Shown here piece by piece: positions 32,956 through 42,203 of a stretch of 64,000 bases of DNA. The position numbers and the translations under genes were made by a program. The notes beneath the pieces were generated by a model. That model was given only the letters and a program-made list of their open reading frames with translations. It made no database searches and was not told where the DNA came from. Origin of the DNA: Lacihabitans sp. LS3-19. Its GTDB lineage: Bacteria; Bacteroidota; Bacteroidia; Cytophagales; Spirosomataceae. Location of the stretch: assembly GCF_024343575.1 (NCBI RefSeq), contig NZ_RJUA01000120.1:62001-126000 (forward strand). Direction: 5' to 3'. How positions within the stretch are numbered: position 1 is the stretch's first letter; the number at the start of each line of letters is the position of its first letter.

Positions 32956-34323
32956 ATGAAAAAATTATACAAATATTTTCAAATATTAGGTTTCTCTGCA
33001 TTAATAATAAGTTGTAATAATAAAGATAATATACCAACTCTTGGAGGAGTAGATAAAGAGTTGGAGGATTTATTGGTAATCTCATCAAAAGGTATTGGTT
33101 CAGAATTTTATATTTTACCCACAAGTACCGAATTAAGTAAAATCCCCCAAGACCCTAAAAATCCACTAACTCCTGCAAAAGTGGAATTGGGCAAGTTTCT
33201 TTTTCACGAAACAGCTTTAGGACAAAATCCAAAAAAAGAAATGTCATTCCAAACTTATTCATGTGCTAGTTGCCATCATGCCAAAGCTGGTTTCCAAGCC
33301 TGTCTTCCTCAGGGAATTGGGGAAGGTGGTTTGGGTTTTGGATCTGCTGGAGAAAAAAGAGTGATGAACACAGCTTATAAATCTAGTGAAATTGATGTTC
33401 AACCTTTAAAATCTCCTTCTGCTTTAAATATAGCTTACCAAAGTAATATTTTATGGAATGGGCAATTTGGTTCGAAAGGAGTAAATGTTGGAACAGATGC
33501 CAAATGGACAGCTGGAACACCTAAAGCTGTAAATAAAATGGGATATGAAGGAGTAGAAACGCAAGCTATAGCTGGTAGAGATGTTCATAGGCTAATCATA
33601 GACAGAATTATGATGAATACAATTCCCCAATACAAGAGCATGTTTACGCAAGCTTTTGGGGAAGAAACCTTAATTGATGAGAATTTATTAAAGGTAAATG
33701 GAGCATTGGCAATTGCAGCCTATGAAAGAACATTAATGGCTGACCAAGCACCATTTCAACAATGGCTTAAAGGAAATTTAAATGCAATGACTGACCAAGA
33801 AAAAGAAGGTGCAAAGGTATTTTTTGGAAAAGGTGATTGTGCGAGCTGTCACAATGGACCAAATCTTGCCAATATGGAATTTCATGCCTTAGGAATGGGA
33901 GATTTAAAAGATGGAAGCTATGGTAATGCTGAAGTACACAATATAGGAGCCGTAAATCCTGAACTAAAAGGCAGAGGAGGGTTTACTGGCAATGAAGCAG
34001 ATTTTTATAAATTCAAAGTGCCACAATTGTATAATCTTAAAGATTCTCCTTTCTATGGTCATGGCTCTAGTTTCACTACCATTGAGCAGGTATTAAATTA
34101 CAAAAATTTAGGCGTTAAAGAAAATTCATTAGTGCCTGCCAATAAACTTTCAGAGAAGTTCAAACCTTTGAATTTGTCGCAAACAGAAATAAAAGCTCTG
34201 GAAGCATTTATCAAAAATGCACTTTATGATGGTAACTTAAATAGATATGTGCCTAAAAAATTACCTTCAGGCTTGGCTTTTCCTAATAACGATAGACAAT
34301 CTAAAATTGATTTAGGACTGTAA
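32956..34323 (+). CDS. Di-haem cytochrome c peroxidase family lipoprotein
   Basis: 455 aa, lipoprotein signal MKKLYKYFQILGFSALIISC with acylated Cys20. Two c-type haem sites: C103-A-S-C106-H107 and C295-A-S-C298-H299. This is the bacterial CcpA/MauG family, which reduces H2O2 with electrons from small cytochromes or oxidises protein side chains. LGKFLFHETALG near 78 is the usual entry to the first haem domain. Periplasmic, anchored to a membrane. The 3' end overlaps the convergent ClC gene by 12 nt. Confidence 0.93.
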   Translation: MKKLYKYFQILGFSALIISCNNKDNIPTLGGVDKELEDLLVISSKGIGSEFYILPTSTELSKIPQDPKNPLTPAKVELGKFLFHETALGQNPKKEMSFQTYSCASCHHAKAGFQACLPQGIGEGGLGFGSAGEKRVMNTAYKSSEIDVQPLKSPSALNIAYQSNILWNGQFGSKGVNVGTDAKWTAGTPKAVNKMGYEGVETQAIAGRDVHRLIIDRIMMNTIPQYKSMFTQAFGEETLIDENLLKVNGALAIAAYERTLMADQAPFQQWLKGNLNAMTDQEKEGAKVFFGKGDCASCHNGPNLANMEFHALGMGDLKDGSYGNAEVHNIGAVNPELKGRGGFTGNEADFYKFKVPQLYNLKDSPFYGHGSSFTTIEQVLNYKNLGVKENSLVPANKLSEKFKPLNLSQTEIKALEAFIKNALYDGNLNRYVPKKLPSGLAFPNNDRQSKIDLGL

Positions 34324-35637
34324 ATCTTCCAGAATCTGATCTTTTCTGAATTCGTAGAAAGATTTACGTTGTATATGCTCGCTCACATATTGACTTATTA
34401 AGGCTGCCATCAGAAAAAAGAAAATGGCAGAATGTCTGTCGGTCATTTCTAAAACTAAGACTGCTGAAGTAAACGGGGTTCTGGTAACTCCAGTTAGAAA
34501 AGCTATCATGGTCATTAAGATTAAGATATTGTATTGACCGAAAGGAATATCGAAAAAAGACAGAAAAAAACTAGCTAAAGATGCTCCAGAAGCCAAAGAT
34601 GTAGAAAATATACCTCCTGCTCCGCCTGATGAAAAAGAGAGAAGACTACCAAAAAACCTTCCAATAAAAGTAAACCAATCTGTTGTTTTACGATGGTCAA
34701 ATAAGATTTCGTTGATAAGGTGCTTTCCAGTACCCATAGTATTTTGATTGGTAAAATATAGCAAAGTTGCAAATAATAAACCCATCAATAACGCAAATGT
34801 ATAACCACTTTTAAATGATTTTCTTAAATCAGCTAATGATTGAATCGCATTGGTAAATAAACTTCCAAGAATACCTCCTAAAGCCGAAAGTATAACTCCC
34901 AAAATTATCCATTTAAAAATAAGTGGTTCGGTTTTTGGAAAACCTAAGAATAAATAAGAACCTGTAAAAAATTGAGTCGTGAATCCAGCAATAATAACGG
35001 CAGCAAAAACCGGAGTTTTTAATTTATTTATATGCGATTTTGTTAATTCTTCAACTACATAAACAATTCCTCCAAGAGGTGTATTAAATGCAGCACTAAG
35101 ACCAGATGCACCGCCTGTAATCAACAAAGTTTTTAAATCTATTTTTTTTAAGCCAGGGAATATTTTATGAATTAAGTAGAAAATAGATCCCGAAATTTGT
35201 AATGTTGGACCTTCTCTTCCTATACTTCCACCACCTAAAAGCAACAAAATGCTTGAAAGTATTTTGATTAAAATGATTTTTAGGGATAATAAATATTGAA
35301 TACTTTTTTTTCTTGGTGTATCAGATATTTCAATTGAAGCAAGCATTTGCGGTATCCCACTTCCACTAGCGAATTTTGCATTTTTAGCTACAAAAAAATA
35401 ACTCAGGACAAAGAGTAAAGGACTTAAAACAAAAAACATTCTTCTGTCATAAAGATAAATCTTAGATATAATAGATTCAGAAAATGAAAATAGCTGCTCA
35501 AATAATACAGACATTAAACCAACTACTATGGACCCAACAAGAAGCGGTATACCGTCATTTGAAAATCTAGAAATAAATCTTTGAGGAATTTTTCTAGAAT
35601 AAAGTTTAAAAACTGCAGTCTGATTAAAAGGCGTCAT
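34312..35637 (-). CDS. ClC-family chloride channel/antiporter
   Basis: 441-aa polytopic membrane protein with the three ClC selectivity segments: GSGIP (92-96), GREGP (140-144, with gating Glu142) and GGIFSTSLASGA near 341. YVVEELTKSH near 190 keeps the Glu pair that includes the proton glutamate of E. coli ClC, suggesting a 2Cl-/H+ antiporter rather than a channel (inference). No CBS domains. The start overlaps the SelW-like stop by 4 nt (ATGA), so it is the last gene of the dehydrogenase operon. Confidence 0.92.
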   Translation of the reverse strand: MTPFNQTAVFKLYSRKIPQRFISRFSNDGIPLLVGSIVVGLMSVLFEQLFSFSESIISKIYLYDRRMFFVLSPLLFVLSYFFVAKNAKFASGSGIPQMLASIEISDTPRKKSIQYLLSLKIILIKILSSILLLLGGGSIGREGPTLQISGSIFYLIHKIFPGLKKIDLKTLLITGGASGLSAAFNTPLGGIVYVVEELTKSHINKLKTPVFAAVIIAGFTTQFFTGSYLFLGFPKTEPLIFKWIILGVILSALGGILGSLFTNAIQSLADLRKSFKSGYTFALLMGLLFATLLYFTNQNTMGTGKHLINEILFDHRKTTDWFTFIGRFFGSLLSFSSGGAGGIFSTSLASGASLASFFLSFFDIPFGQYNILILMTMIAFLTGVTRTPFTSAVLVLEMTDRHSAIFFFLMAALISQYVSEHIQRKSFYEFRKDQILEDLQS

Positions 35638-35921
35638 TTATCTATTTTCTTTTCGGCATGTCCCAAGTTCTTTTCGGGAGCTATTTTATCTCTAATTAAT
35701 TGTTTTAATACTTTCGGTTCAGCAAATCCTCCATAGCTTTTTCTATCAAAAACTATCTGTTTGTCTATAAATATCAAAAAACTTCCAGCGTTTTCACTTG
35801 GTTTCAGACTTACCATTTCCAATTCACCATCAAAAGTTGAAAGAAACTCCTGTGCCATCCAGGCTGCTCTAAGCATCCAATTACATTTTGGGCAATATTC
35901 TATGGTTAAATGGTATTTCAT
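35634..35921 (-). CDS. SelT/SelW/SelH-family (Rdx) redox protein, cysteine form
   Basis: 95 aa with a thioredoxin-like fold starting MKYHLTIEYCPKCNWMLRA: redox CxxC at C10 and C13. The position of Sec in mammalian SelW is Cys here. SLKPSENAGSFLIFIDKQI near 40 and the loop around FDRKSYGGFAEPKVLKQLI near 59 match the family. Role usually unknown, glutathione or thioredoxin-linked redox. Overlaps both neighbours by 4 nt, so it is translated with the PVC-type dehydrogenase. Confidence 0.9.
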   Translation of the reverse strand: MKYHLTIEYCPKCNWMLRAAWMAQEFLSTFDGELEMVSLKPSENAGSFLIFIDKQIVFDRKSYGGFAEPKVLKQLIRDKIAPEKNLGHAEKKIDK

Positions 35922-38902
35922 TTTAAAGATTCCATATAAGTAATTAAATTTTTCAATTCAGTCTCACTTAAAGCAAACTTTGGCATTAATGATTCTTTTT
36001 TATCTTCTACTTTTTCTATTTCCTTTATTTTTAGAATATTTATATTAGATAAACCAGGATATTTAATCATTAAATCAATCTCGGTTTTTGAAGTCACAAT
36101 TCCTTGAAATACCTCTCCATTTTTCATAGTTATTTCCTTGGTTTCATAGCCAAAACCAATTCCTTCGCTTGGATTGACAATGGCGTTTAACAAACCTTGC
36201 TTGCTCAGTTTTTTGCCAATTTGACTTAAAGATGGGCCAAAATCTATCCCATGATTTTCGGCCACATGGCAAGAAATACAATAGGTGGTAAAAACTTCTT
36301 TTCCTAAAGTTCTATTTCCGCCATCAGAAAGAACTTTCTCAATATTTATGGTCATGCCTCCTGAGGTTGCCATAATTTTATTTACTTCATTTCTTATGTC
36401 ACTGTGCCATGTCCTTTTAAGGATATTTAATGCTGTTCCAACATATTCGCTAGGAATCTTATTTGCTTTAAATTCTTCCCATAGAATTCCTTCTGACACC
36501 CAACCACCCATTTCATTCATTGCAGCAGCTCTAATGTTTTCTGGGTATTTGCTATTTTTATAAATGCCAATCAAAGCTTTAGCAATAAGTTCATTGTCTA
36601 CATTGCCATATTTATCAATTGCTTTTAAGAAATTATTGGAATTACTCTTTTCAGCAAATAAGCCCTTAGTTCCATATATTTTTACAGAAACACGAGCTGC
36701 CTCGTCTGCAATTTGCTTATCTTTTGAATTTAAAGTTAAGTTATGTATCCTAGAAAATTCGGTTTTAACATTGTATTTGTCAACTAAATCAATATAATCT
36801 AAATCATTCTTGATATCTCCCAATAGCTTTGGAAGGTCAGATTTGAAAACTGGGTTGTTTTGAATAGTTTTTTGGTCAAATAATTTAAAAATTATTACTT
36901 TCTCATCAGGGCTAGTTTGCGTTTTTGCCAGTTTTAGCAAAACATTGTTTTTATTTTCTCCTTTTTGAAAATCAAATGCTCTATAATATTTGGCTTTTGT
37001 GGCATTTGGCTCTTTCTGAATAATTTGACTTAAATAATCCATCGACTGTAACCCACGGCTTCTCCATACCAATTCTTTGATAGGTTCTTTACTTAACCAA
37101 TTTTCCCCCGCTTTGCCTTTTAAAAGTTGTAAGCAATTGTCCCAGTCGCTGTTTGCACCAATCCCCAAAGCCTCTAAATACCATCTATCATTACCTTTAT
37201 AATCCATAGCCAAACTTGTCCAAATATCAGAATAGTTTTTATGATGAATTGCCAAGGCAACTTCTCTTTTTACCTGATAAGATGGGTCTTTCGCCATTTC
37301 TTTCATAAATTCATACGGGTTTATGAAGAATTTCCTAGCCATTCTGACAGACAATACTCTTAAATCTTCATTGCTGCTTTCTGAGGCGTGATTGACATAC
37401 ATACTATTTATATCAGCTAATAACCAATATGCCCTTGCAGCCATATTTGCATTTTCACTCTTCAATAATTCTTTCAAAGAAGATTCGGCTTTTTCTCCAT
37501 AATGTTTCAATGTCTGATAGGCCACATATCTAATTGCTTGATTGGGGCTTTGAAATGCCTCTAAAGCTCCATTAACTGTATTAAAATCGTTTTTAACCTT
37601 AGCATATTTTGAGCCTTTAGGTGCAGCTCTATAAATTCTTCCACGCAAGGAGTCACCCATAGCATGACCCCCAACACCTGGATCATACCAGTCAGAAACG
37701 AAAATCGATCCATCTGGAGCAACAGTAATGTCAGAAGGTCGAAACCATTTGTCTCTTTTTGAGCCATCTAAAATGTTTAAAATTGAAGCCGAAAATCCAG
37801 CTCCATTTTTCTTAGTAGGGTAGGCTCTTACTATGTTAGGACCAGCATCACAATGGATTATTTGATTCTGGTATTTTTTTAAAAGAGAACCCTCATAAAA
37901 TATTATACCAGTAGGCGAGCCTGCGTAGGTTTGCAAAAGGTTAGGTACAACTCCGGGATCATTTAAGTGCCAGTGTCTGTAAAATACCGAATCCTCCAAA
38001 TTTGTTCGTCTAACACGCCAATCCGCTCCTGTCATTTCGTCTTTGAAACCATAATTGCCATAATCCATTACATAGTTTATTCTTGTACTACGATTACCGT
38101 CATCGTCATTGTCTGACTGCCAAATTTTCCCAAAACTATCTAAAGCTAATTCATAGTTATTTCTAAAGTTCCATGCCAATGCTTCTAAATTTTGACCATT
38201 TTCATCAGCTCTAAATACCATTCCTTCCCGATAAGGTTTCCCTTCGTTATTGATTTCTTGGTTATTATCATCATAAAAAGGTTTCCTATCTTTAGAAAGG
38301 ATTTTTTCACCAGCATTTCCGAAATTAAAATAAAGTTTGCCGTCAGGACCAAATACGATAGCATGCATACCGTGGTCATGTTGCACACCTTCTATACCAG
38401 TAAACAAAATCTCTTTTTTATCTGGGATATCATCACCGTTTTCATCCGTAAAAACAAAAACATTAGGACTACATGAAACGTAAACTTTATTTCCCAAAAC
38501 AGCAATTCCTAGAGCTGCGTTGATATCCTCGCCTTGATAAAATACTTTTGACTTGTCAGCTTTACCATCATTATCTGTATCCTCCATTATCAAAATTCTA
38601 TCTCCTTTTATATTGTAAGGATTTCTAGGATTTAACTGATTGCGATAATTATACGCTTCACATATCCAAACCCTTCCTTTGGTATCTATGTCCATGTTGG
38701 TCGGATTTGTCATCATGGGTTCCGAAGCAAAAAGGCTAATCTCAAGTTCTGGATCAAGTAAATCAATACCATCAAGAGCATGTTCTACACTTCGTTTTTG
38801 GGCATCGCTTAATTTAGAATATTCTTCTGCCGAAATAGGCTCTTTTTGGTCAGAAAGAAAAGAACATAGAACTACAAATAGAAAAACCGAGAGTTTTTTC
38901 AT
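35918..38902 (-). CDS. PVC-type membrane-bound dehydrogenase with C-terminal cytochrome c
   Basis: 994 aa. Signal peptide MKKLSVFLFVVLCSFLSDQ; then an NHL/beta-propeller sugar-dehydrogenase-like domain (about 40-420: GRVWICEAYNYRNQLNP, HDHGMHAIVFGPDGKLYFNFG, DNDDDGNRSTRINYVMDYGNYG), a HEAT-repeat region (about 440-800) and a cytochrome c domain with haem motif C875-I-S-C878-H879, ending in the conserved LITYMESLK. This domain order is the membrane-bound dehydrogenase family found in Planctomycetes, Verrucomicrobia and Cytophagales, predicted to oxidise carbohydrates. Acceptor and substrate unknown. First gene of an operon with SelW and ClC. Confidence 0.9.
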   Translation of the reverse strand: MKKLSVFLFVVLCSFLSDQKEPISAEEYSKLSDAQKRSVEHALDGIDLLDPELEISLFASEPMMTNPTNMDIDTKGRVWICEAYNYRNQLNPRNPYNIKGDRILIMEDTDNDGKADKSKVFYQGEDINAALGIAVLGNKVYVSCSPNVFVFTDENGDDIPDKKEILFTGIEGVQHDHGMHAIVFGPDGKLYFNFGNAGEKILSKDRKPFYDDNNQEINNEGKPYREGMVFRADENGQNLEALAWNFRNNYELALDSFGKIWQSDNDDDGNRSTRINYVMDYGNYGFKDEMTGADWRVRRTNLEDSVFYRHWHLNDPGVVPNLLQTYAGSPTGIIFYEGSLLKKYQNQIIHCDAGPNIVRAYPTKKNGAGFSASILNILDGSKRDKWFRPSDITVAPDGSIFVSDWYDPGVGGHAMGDSLRGRIYRAAPKGSKYAKVKNDFNTVNGALEAFQSPNQAIRYVAYQTLKHYGEKAESSLKELLKSENANMAARAYWLLADINSMYVNHASESSNEDLRVLSVRMARKFFINPYEFMKEMAKDPSYQVKREVALAIHHKNYSDIWTSLAMDYKGNDRWYLEALGIGANSDWDNCLQLLKGKAGENWLSKEPIKELVWRSRGLQSMDYLSQIIQKEPNATKAKYYRAFDFQKGENKNNVLLKLAKTQTSPDEKVIIFKLFDQKTIQNNPVFKSDLPKLLGDIKNDLDYIDLVDKYNVKTEFSRIHNLTLNSKDKQIADEAARVSVKIYGTKGLFAEKSNSNNFLKAIDKYGNVDNELIAKALIGIYKNSKYPENIRAAAMNEMGGWVSEGILWEEFKANKIPSEYVGTALNILKRTWHSDIRNEVNKIMATSGGMTINIEKVLSDGGNRTLGKEVFTTYCISCHVAENHGIDFGPSLSQIGKKLSKQGLLNAIVNPSEGIGFGYETKEITMKNGEVFQGIVTSKTEIDLMIKYPGLSNINILKIKEIEKVEDKKESLMPKFALSETELKNLITYMESLK

Positions 38903-38965
38903 AAAATTAAATTATAGATTTAAGGTCGAATATTATTGAAATCTAAATACAAATTAGATCTAAAA

Positions 38966-40090
38966 CTAAAATTTATATAGATTTTTGTTTTCTAACATCA
39001 TTACATCAGCATCAATCCTTTTTACAAAAAGTAATCGATTAAGATTGTATTCGTCAAATAAAGGCGAGTTTTTGTCAAAATTATTTATTCTCACCATTCC
39101 TGATGAATGAATAAAAGATTTGTTGCCAATCCAAAGAGCAACATGGGAAACCCTTAAAGTTTGGGTATTTCCGAAAAAAAGCAAATCGCCTGGAAGTAAA
39201 TTTTCAAAATCATTATCTGTATTTACAAGTTTCCCTTTTAGTGCCTGCTGTGAGGCGTCTCTTGGTAACAAAATACCTTGTTTAAGATAAGTCATTCGTG
39301 TAAATCCTGAGCAATCTACTCCTTTAAAAGAAGTCCCTCCCCAAAGGTACGGAATACCTAAAAAACCAAATCCGCCTTCGGCTACTTTGTTTCCATTTTG
39401 ATTGGTATTAGCTAACCAGGATTCGGTACTTTCTATATCTGTAGAAGAAACATAACCCTTAACACTATCTGGAAATTGAACCAGTGTGAAGTTTTTGCCT
39501 TTCTTTATAATTCTCAAAAGATTACCGAAACTTAAGTCACGAACAGGATAGGCATTGTCTACCGTATCATTTTTAGCAAAACCGTAATTTTGTGTATATA
39601 TTACTTTGGGTTCCTCTAAGTATTCTTGAAGTTTTTCATCTGTAAACTGGGTCATTGTGGAGCCATCTATCCAGCCAATATAATGGTCTGGAGATTGAAC
39701 TCTATACCAACCTCTTTGTTTTTCAAAGACCGTTAGAGGCATTCCCAAGAGCATTTGGGAGGCTAATTCTGCAGATTCGGCTGGATTTGCCCTCATGTTA
39801 GCCACTGAAACATTAACTATAGCTTTATGCTGAAAAGTACTATTTGAATAAGGTAGTATTTCAATTGAATCTGTTGGAAACAAAGTTTGAAATTTGGCTA
39901 ACAGTGCTTTTTTTGCATCAGGCAAATTAGTTTTACCCAATAAAACGTTTGTTTCTGGTTTATAAATAATTTCGAAAATGCTAGTTCTCTTATCTGGAGC
40001 ATATATCTTTTTTACTTTTTCAATATCCTCTGCGTCTTGAGCTAAAAGAATTTTTGATATAAAAATGAATACCAGTAAAAGTTTTTTCAT
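38966..40090 (-). CDS. NlpC/P60 (C40) peptidoglycan hydrolase with SH3 domains
   Basis: 374 aa, signal peptide MKKLLLVFIFISKILLAQ. SH3-like regions in about 60-235 (LLGMPLTVFEKQRGWYRVQ, SPDHYIGWIDGST). The C-terminal NlpC/P60 domain has catalytic Cys260 (KGVDCSGFTRMTYLKQ), His in RVSHVALWIGNKSF near 311 and a third polar residue region FIHSSG. Cleaves stem peptides of cell-wall peptidoglycan, periplasmic. It overlaps thiL by 1 nt (stop/start sharing), so both are on one transcript. Confidence 0.92.
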   Translation of the reverse strand: MKKLLLVFIFISKILLAQDAEDIEKVKKIYAPDKRTSIFEIIYKPETNVLLGKTNLPDAKKALLAKFQTLFPTDSIEILPYSNSTFQHKAIVNVSVANMRANPAESAELASQMLLGMPLTVFEKQRGWYRVQSPDHYIGWIDGSTMTQFTDEKLQEYLEEPKVIYTQNYGFAKNDTVDNAYPVRDLSFGNLLRIIKKGKNFTLVQFPDSVKGYVSSTDIESTESWLANTNQNGNKVAEGGFGFLGIPYLWGGTSFKGVDCSGFTRMTYLKQGILLPRDASQQALKGKLVNTDNDFENLLPGDLLFFGNTQTLRVSHVALWIGNKSFIHSSGMVRINNFDKNSPLFDEYNLNRLLFVKRIDADVMMLENKNLYKF

Positions 40091-41103
40091 TATTTCCAGC
40101 CTTGAGCGACTATTTTAGTTTTTTCACCAGAATTAAGAACCAACCAATTTTCGATTTCATCAGTAACAAAACCTATTGGGGTTATTTCAGCTATTTTTTT
40201 TATTTTTTCAAAGTCTTCTTGTCTAATTGTCATCAATAGCTCATAGTCTTCTCCACCACTTATTATGCTGGCTATTGGGTTTAGACTAAACTCTGAGCTA
40301 GTTTCCAAAGTACTGTTTTCTATTGGTATGTTTTCGAAGAAAACTGTAAAGCCTTTTTGAGAATGTTTGGAAAGATGTAAAATTTCAGAAGCTAGGCCGT
40401 CTGATATATCAATCATTGAGGTTGGAACCACCCCGATTTCATTTAAATCATGTACAATATCCGTTCTTCCTTCTGGTCTCAATTGTCTTCCTACAAGATA
40501 AGATTTGTCTTCAATTTTGGGTTGCATGTTTGGATTAGCGGAAAACTCTTGTTTTTCTCTTTCTAATACCTGCAAACCCATATAAGCAGCTCCAAGGTCA
40601 CCGGTTACACACACAATATCATTAGCTTTGGCACCAGATCGGTAGGCTATTTTATCTTTCTGTACCTTGCCAATAGCACTTACAGAAATTATTAAACCAG
40701 ATCGGCTTGACGAAGTGTCGCCACCTACCAAATCAATGTTATATGCCTCGCATGCGGCATTTATACCTTCATATATTTCGTCAATATCCGACAACCCGAA
40801 TCGGTTGCTAATGGCAATAGAAACTGTAATCTGCAAAGGCACACCATTCATTGCCGCAATATCTGAAACATTTACAGCTACAGCTTTATATCCTAAATGC
40901 TTCAAAGGAGTATAAGTAAGGTCAAAATGTACGCCTTCGAGCAATAAATCAGTAGAAACTAAAGTAAAAGAATCTCCATTATCAATAACTGCAGCGTCAT
41001 CGCCTATGCCTAAAATAGTTTCATTGTGATATAAAGTTGTGTTGTTCTTGATTCTATCAATTAACCCAAATTCACCAAGACTCTCTAAAGTTTCATTTTC
41101 CAT
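40090..41103 (-). CDS. thiL: Thiamine-phosphate kinase
   Basis: 337-aa ThiL, last step of thiamine diphosphate synthesis (thiamine phosphate + ATP to ThDP). LGEFGLIDRIK at the N-terminus, ETILGIGDDAAVID near 27, VSTDLLLEGVHFDLTYTP near 50, NVSDIAAMNGVPLQ near 78, VGGDTSSSRSGL near 121 and the C-terminal IDISDGLASEILHLSKHS near 231 are family motifs. The rest of the thi pathway is not here. Confidence 0.94.
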   Translation of the reverse strand: MENETLESLGEFGLIDRIKNNTTLYHNETILGIGDDAAVIDNGDSFTLVSTDLLLEGVHFDLTYTPLKHLGYKAVAVNVSDIAAMNGVPLQITVSIAISNRFGLSDIDEIYEGINAACEAYNIDLVGGDTSSSRSGLIISVSAIGKVQKDKIAYRSGAKANDIVCVTGDLGAAYMGLQVLEREKQEFSANPNMQPKIEDKSYLVGRQLRPEGRTDIVHDLNEIGVVPTSMIDISDGLASEILHLSKHSQKGFTVFFENIPIENSTLETSSEFSLNPIASIISGGEDYELLMTIRQEDFEKIKKIAEITPIGFVTDEIENWLVLNSGEKTKIVAQGWK

Positions 41104-41107
41104 GTTA

Positions 41108-41115
41108 CAAATTTA
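41108..41115 (-). promoter_or_regulatory. Candidate -7 box for thiL
   Basis: TAAATTTG on the minus strand matches TAnnTTTG exactly and lies only 4 nt from the ATG, implying a leaderless or nearly leaderless mRNA; otherwise a chance match. Confidence 0.4.
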
Positions 41116-41131
41116 CTATATTGGCTATTAA

Positions 41132-41165
41132 AAACAAAAAAAGGTGTCTCTAAAAGAAACACCTT
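41132..41165 (-). terminator. Terminator of the small lipoprotein gene
   Basis: AAGGTGT/ACACCTT stem with an AAAA-containing loop; the minus strand continues TTTTTTTG. Confidence 0.8.
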
Positions 41166-41185
41166 GATATTATAAAAAATAAATC

Positions 41186-41635
41186 TTAATTACTCGAAAC
41201 CAGCGTGTAAATGTTGGTAGTATTTCCTGTTTTTGGATAAGTTTGGTTGGCAGTAAGGATTAAATCTGTACCAGTATCGGAAAGACTAGTAATCGCAAAG
41301 CTTAAACCCCCACCTGTTCCAGTTGGTTGCGGAGTCAATTCTGAAATTGTCAATGTAGTGGCAGTTACAGAATATGTTCCAGTATATGTTCCACCATCTA
41401 CGTCTCTAATTGTTACTGTTGGAGGCTTAGAAAGGTCCATCTTATAACTTCCATATCCAGGTTTTGTATTTGAAGTTCCTGCTTTACTAAAAACTTCAGT
41501 GCCATTTTCTTTTACAGAACTGGCTGTATAAATCTTCGCTATTCTTTCTGAAACTGGGGCTACTTTTGTACCGCAAGAGCTAAAAATTAATAATCCCACG
41601 CTGAATAAAGTAGATAAAAGTATCTTTGTGCTCAT
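41186..41635 (-). CDS. Small lipoprotein (unknown function)
   Basis: 149 aa from ATG 41635; the longer frame from 41794 would have a Lys/Tyr-rich leader and is rejected because MSTKILLSTLFSVGLLIFSSCG is a good lipoprotein signal (Cys21). The mature part is beta-rich and Thr/Gly-rich (TVTIRDVDGGTYTGTYSVT, LTISELTPQPTGTGGGLSF), resembling small lipocalin-like proteins of Bacteroidota. Not identified. Its own terminator follows. Confidence 0.75.
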   Translation of the reverse strand: MSTKILLSTLFSVGLLIFSSCGTKVAPVSERIAKIYTASSVKENGTEVFSKAGTSNTKPGYGSYKMDLSKPPTVTIRDVDGGTYTGTYSVTATTLTISELTPQPTGTGGGLSFAITSLSDTGTDLILTANQTYPKTGNTTNIYTLVSSN

Positions 41636-41742
41636 TTTAAATATGTTTTTATATAAAACGTAAATATATTCTGATTCGTTGTATATGGCAAAAAAAATGC
41701 CACATATTTTTTTTAGATAAATATGTCTCTCATTTAGAAATA

Positions 41743-42009
41743 TTGGTACTTTTGAAATTAATTTTTCAAAAATTGCAGCAAAAGGAAATTTCAAAAAGAC
41801 AGTTATCTCTTAGAAATGGGCAAGAAAAACCAGAAATTTGGGTAGCATTCAGAGGAAATGTTTATGATGTTAGTTCATCAAAACTTTGGAAAAAAGGAAA
41901 ACATTATGAGCACTGGGCAGGACAAGATTTAACTAAAGAATTGAATGATGCACCTCATACTGAAGTAGTTTTTGAAAAATTTAAGATTATTGGAACATTA
42001 AAAGACTAA
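41743..42009 (+). CDS. Cytochrome b5-domain protein (start uncertain)
   Basis: Up to 88 aa. Homologous in pattern to small b5-like haem/steroid-binding proteins: SLRNGQEKPEIWVAFRGNVYDVSSSKLWKKGKHYEHWAG contains the YDVSSS and GxHYEHWAGQDLT block (two potential haem-ligand His in KHYEHW). There is no in-frame ATG; TTG at 41743 or, more in line with relatives, TTG at 41773. Possible haem or sterol-like binding electron carrier; not established. The two-helix membrane protein begins 2 nt later. Confidence 0.8.
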   Translation: MVLLKLIFQKLQQKEISKRQLSLRNGQEKPEIWVAFRGNVYDVSSSKLWKKGKHYEHWAGQDLTKELNDAPHTEVVFEKFKIIGTLKD

Positions 42010-42011
42010 AT

Positions 42012-42203
42012 ATGAAGCTTTTAGACGCACTTATATTATTTGGAAGTATTGGTTTCTTGGTCATTTGGGTTGACCAATTTATTTATAAAGGAGTAGCTTT
42101 TTCAGACACCTATTTTCTTTTAATGTTGGCTATAAGTGGTTTACTTTATTTTTTATACAGAAGAGGACTTCAAAAATTAAAAGATAATCAAGGGAAGAAA
42201 TAG
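42012..42203 (+). CDS. Small two-helix membrane protein
   Basis: 63 aa (MKLLDALILFGSIGFLVIWV...), two transmembrane helices at about 5-24 and 33-50, then a basic tail RRGLQKLKDNQGKK. It lies 2 nt after the cytochrome b5-domain gene and may be its membrane partner, by position only. The 3' end overlaps the convergent UbiA-like gene by 27 nt. Confidence 0.7.
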   Translation: MKLLDALILFGSIGFLVIWVDQFIYKGVAFSDTYFLLMLAISGLLYFLYRRGLQKLKDNQGKK

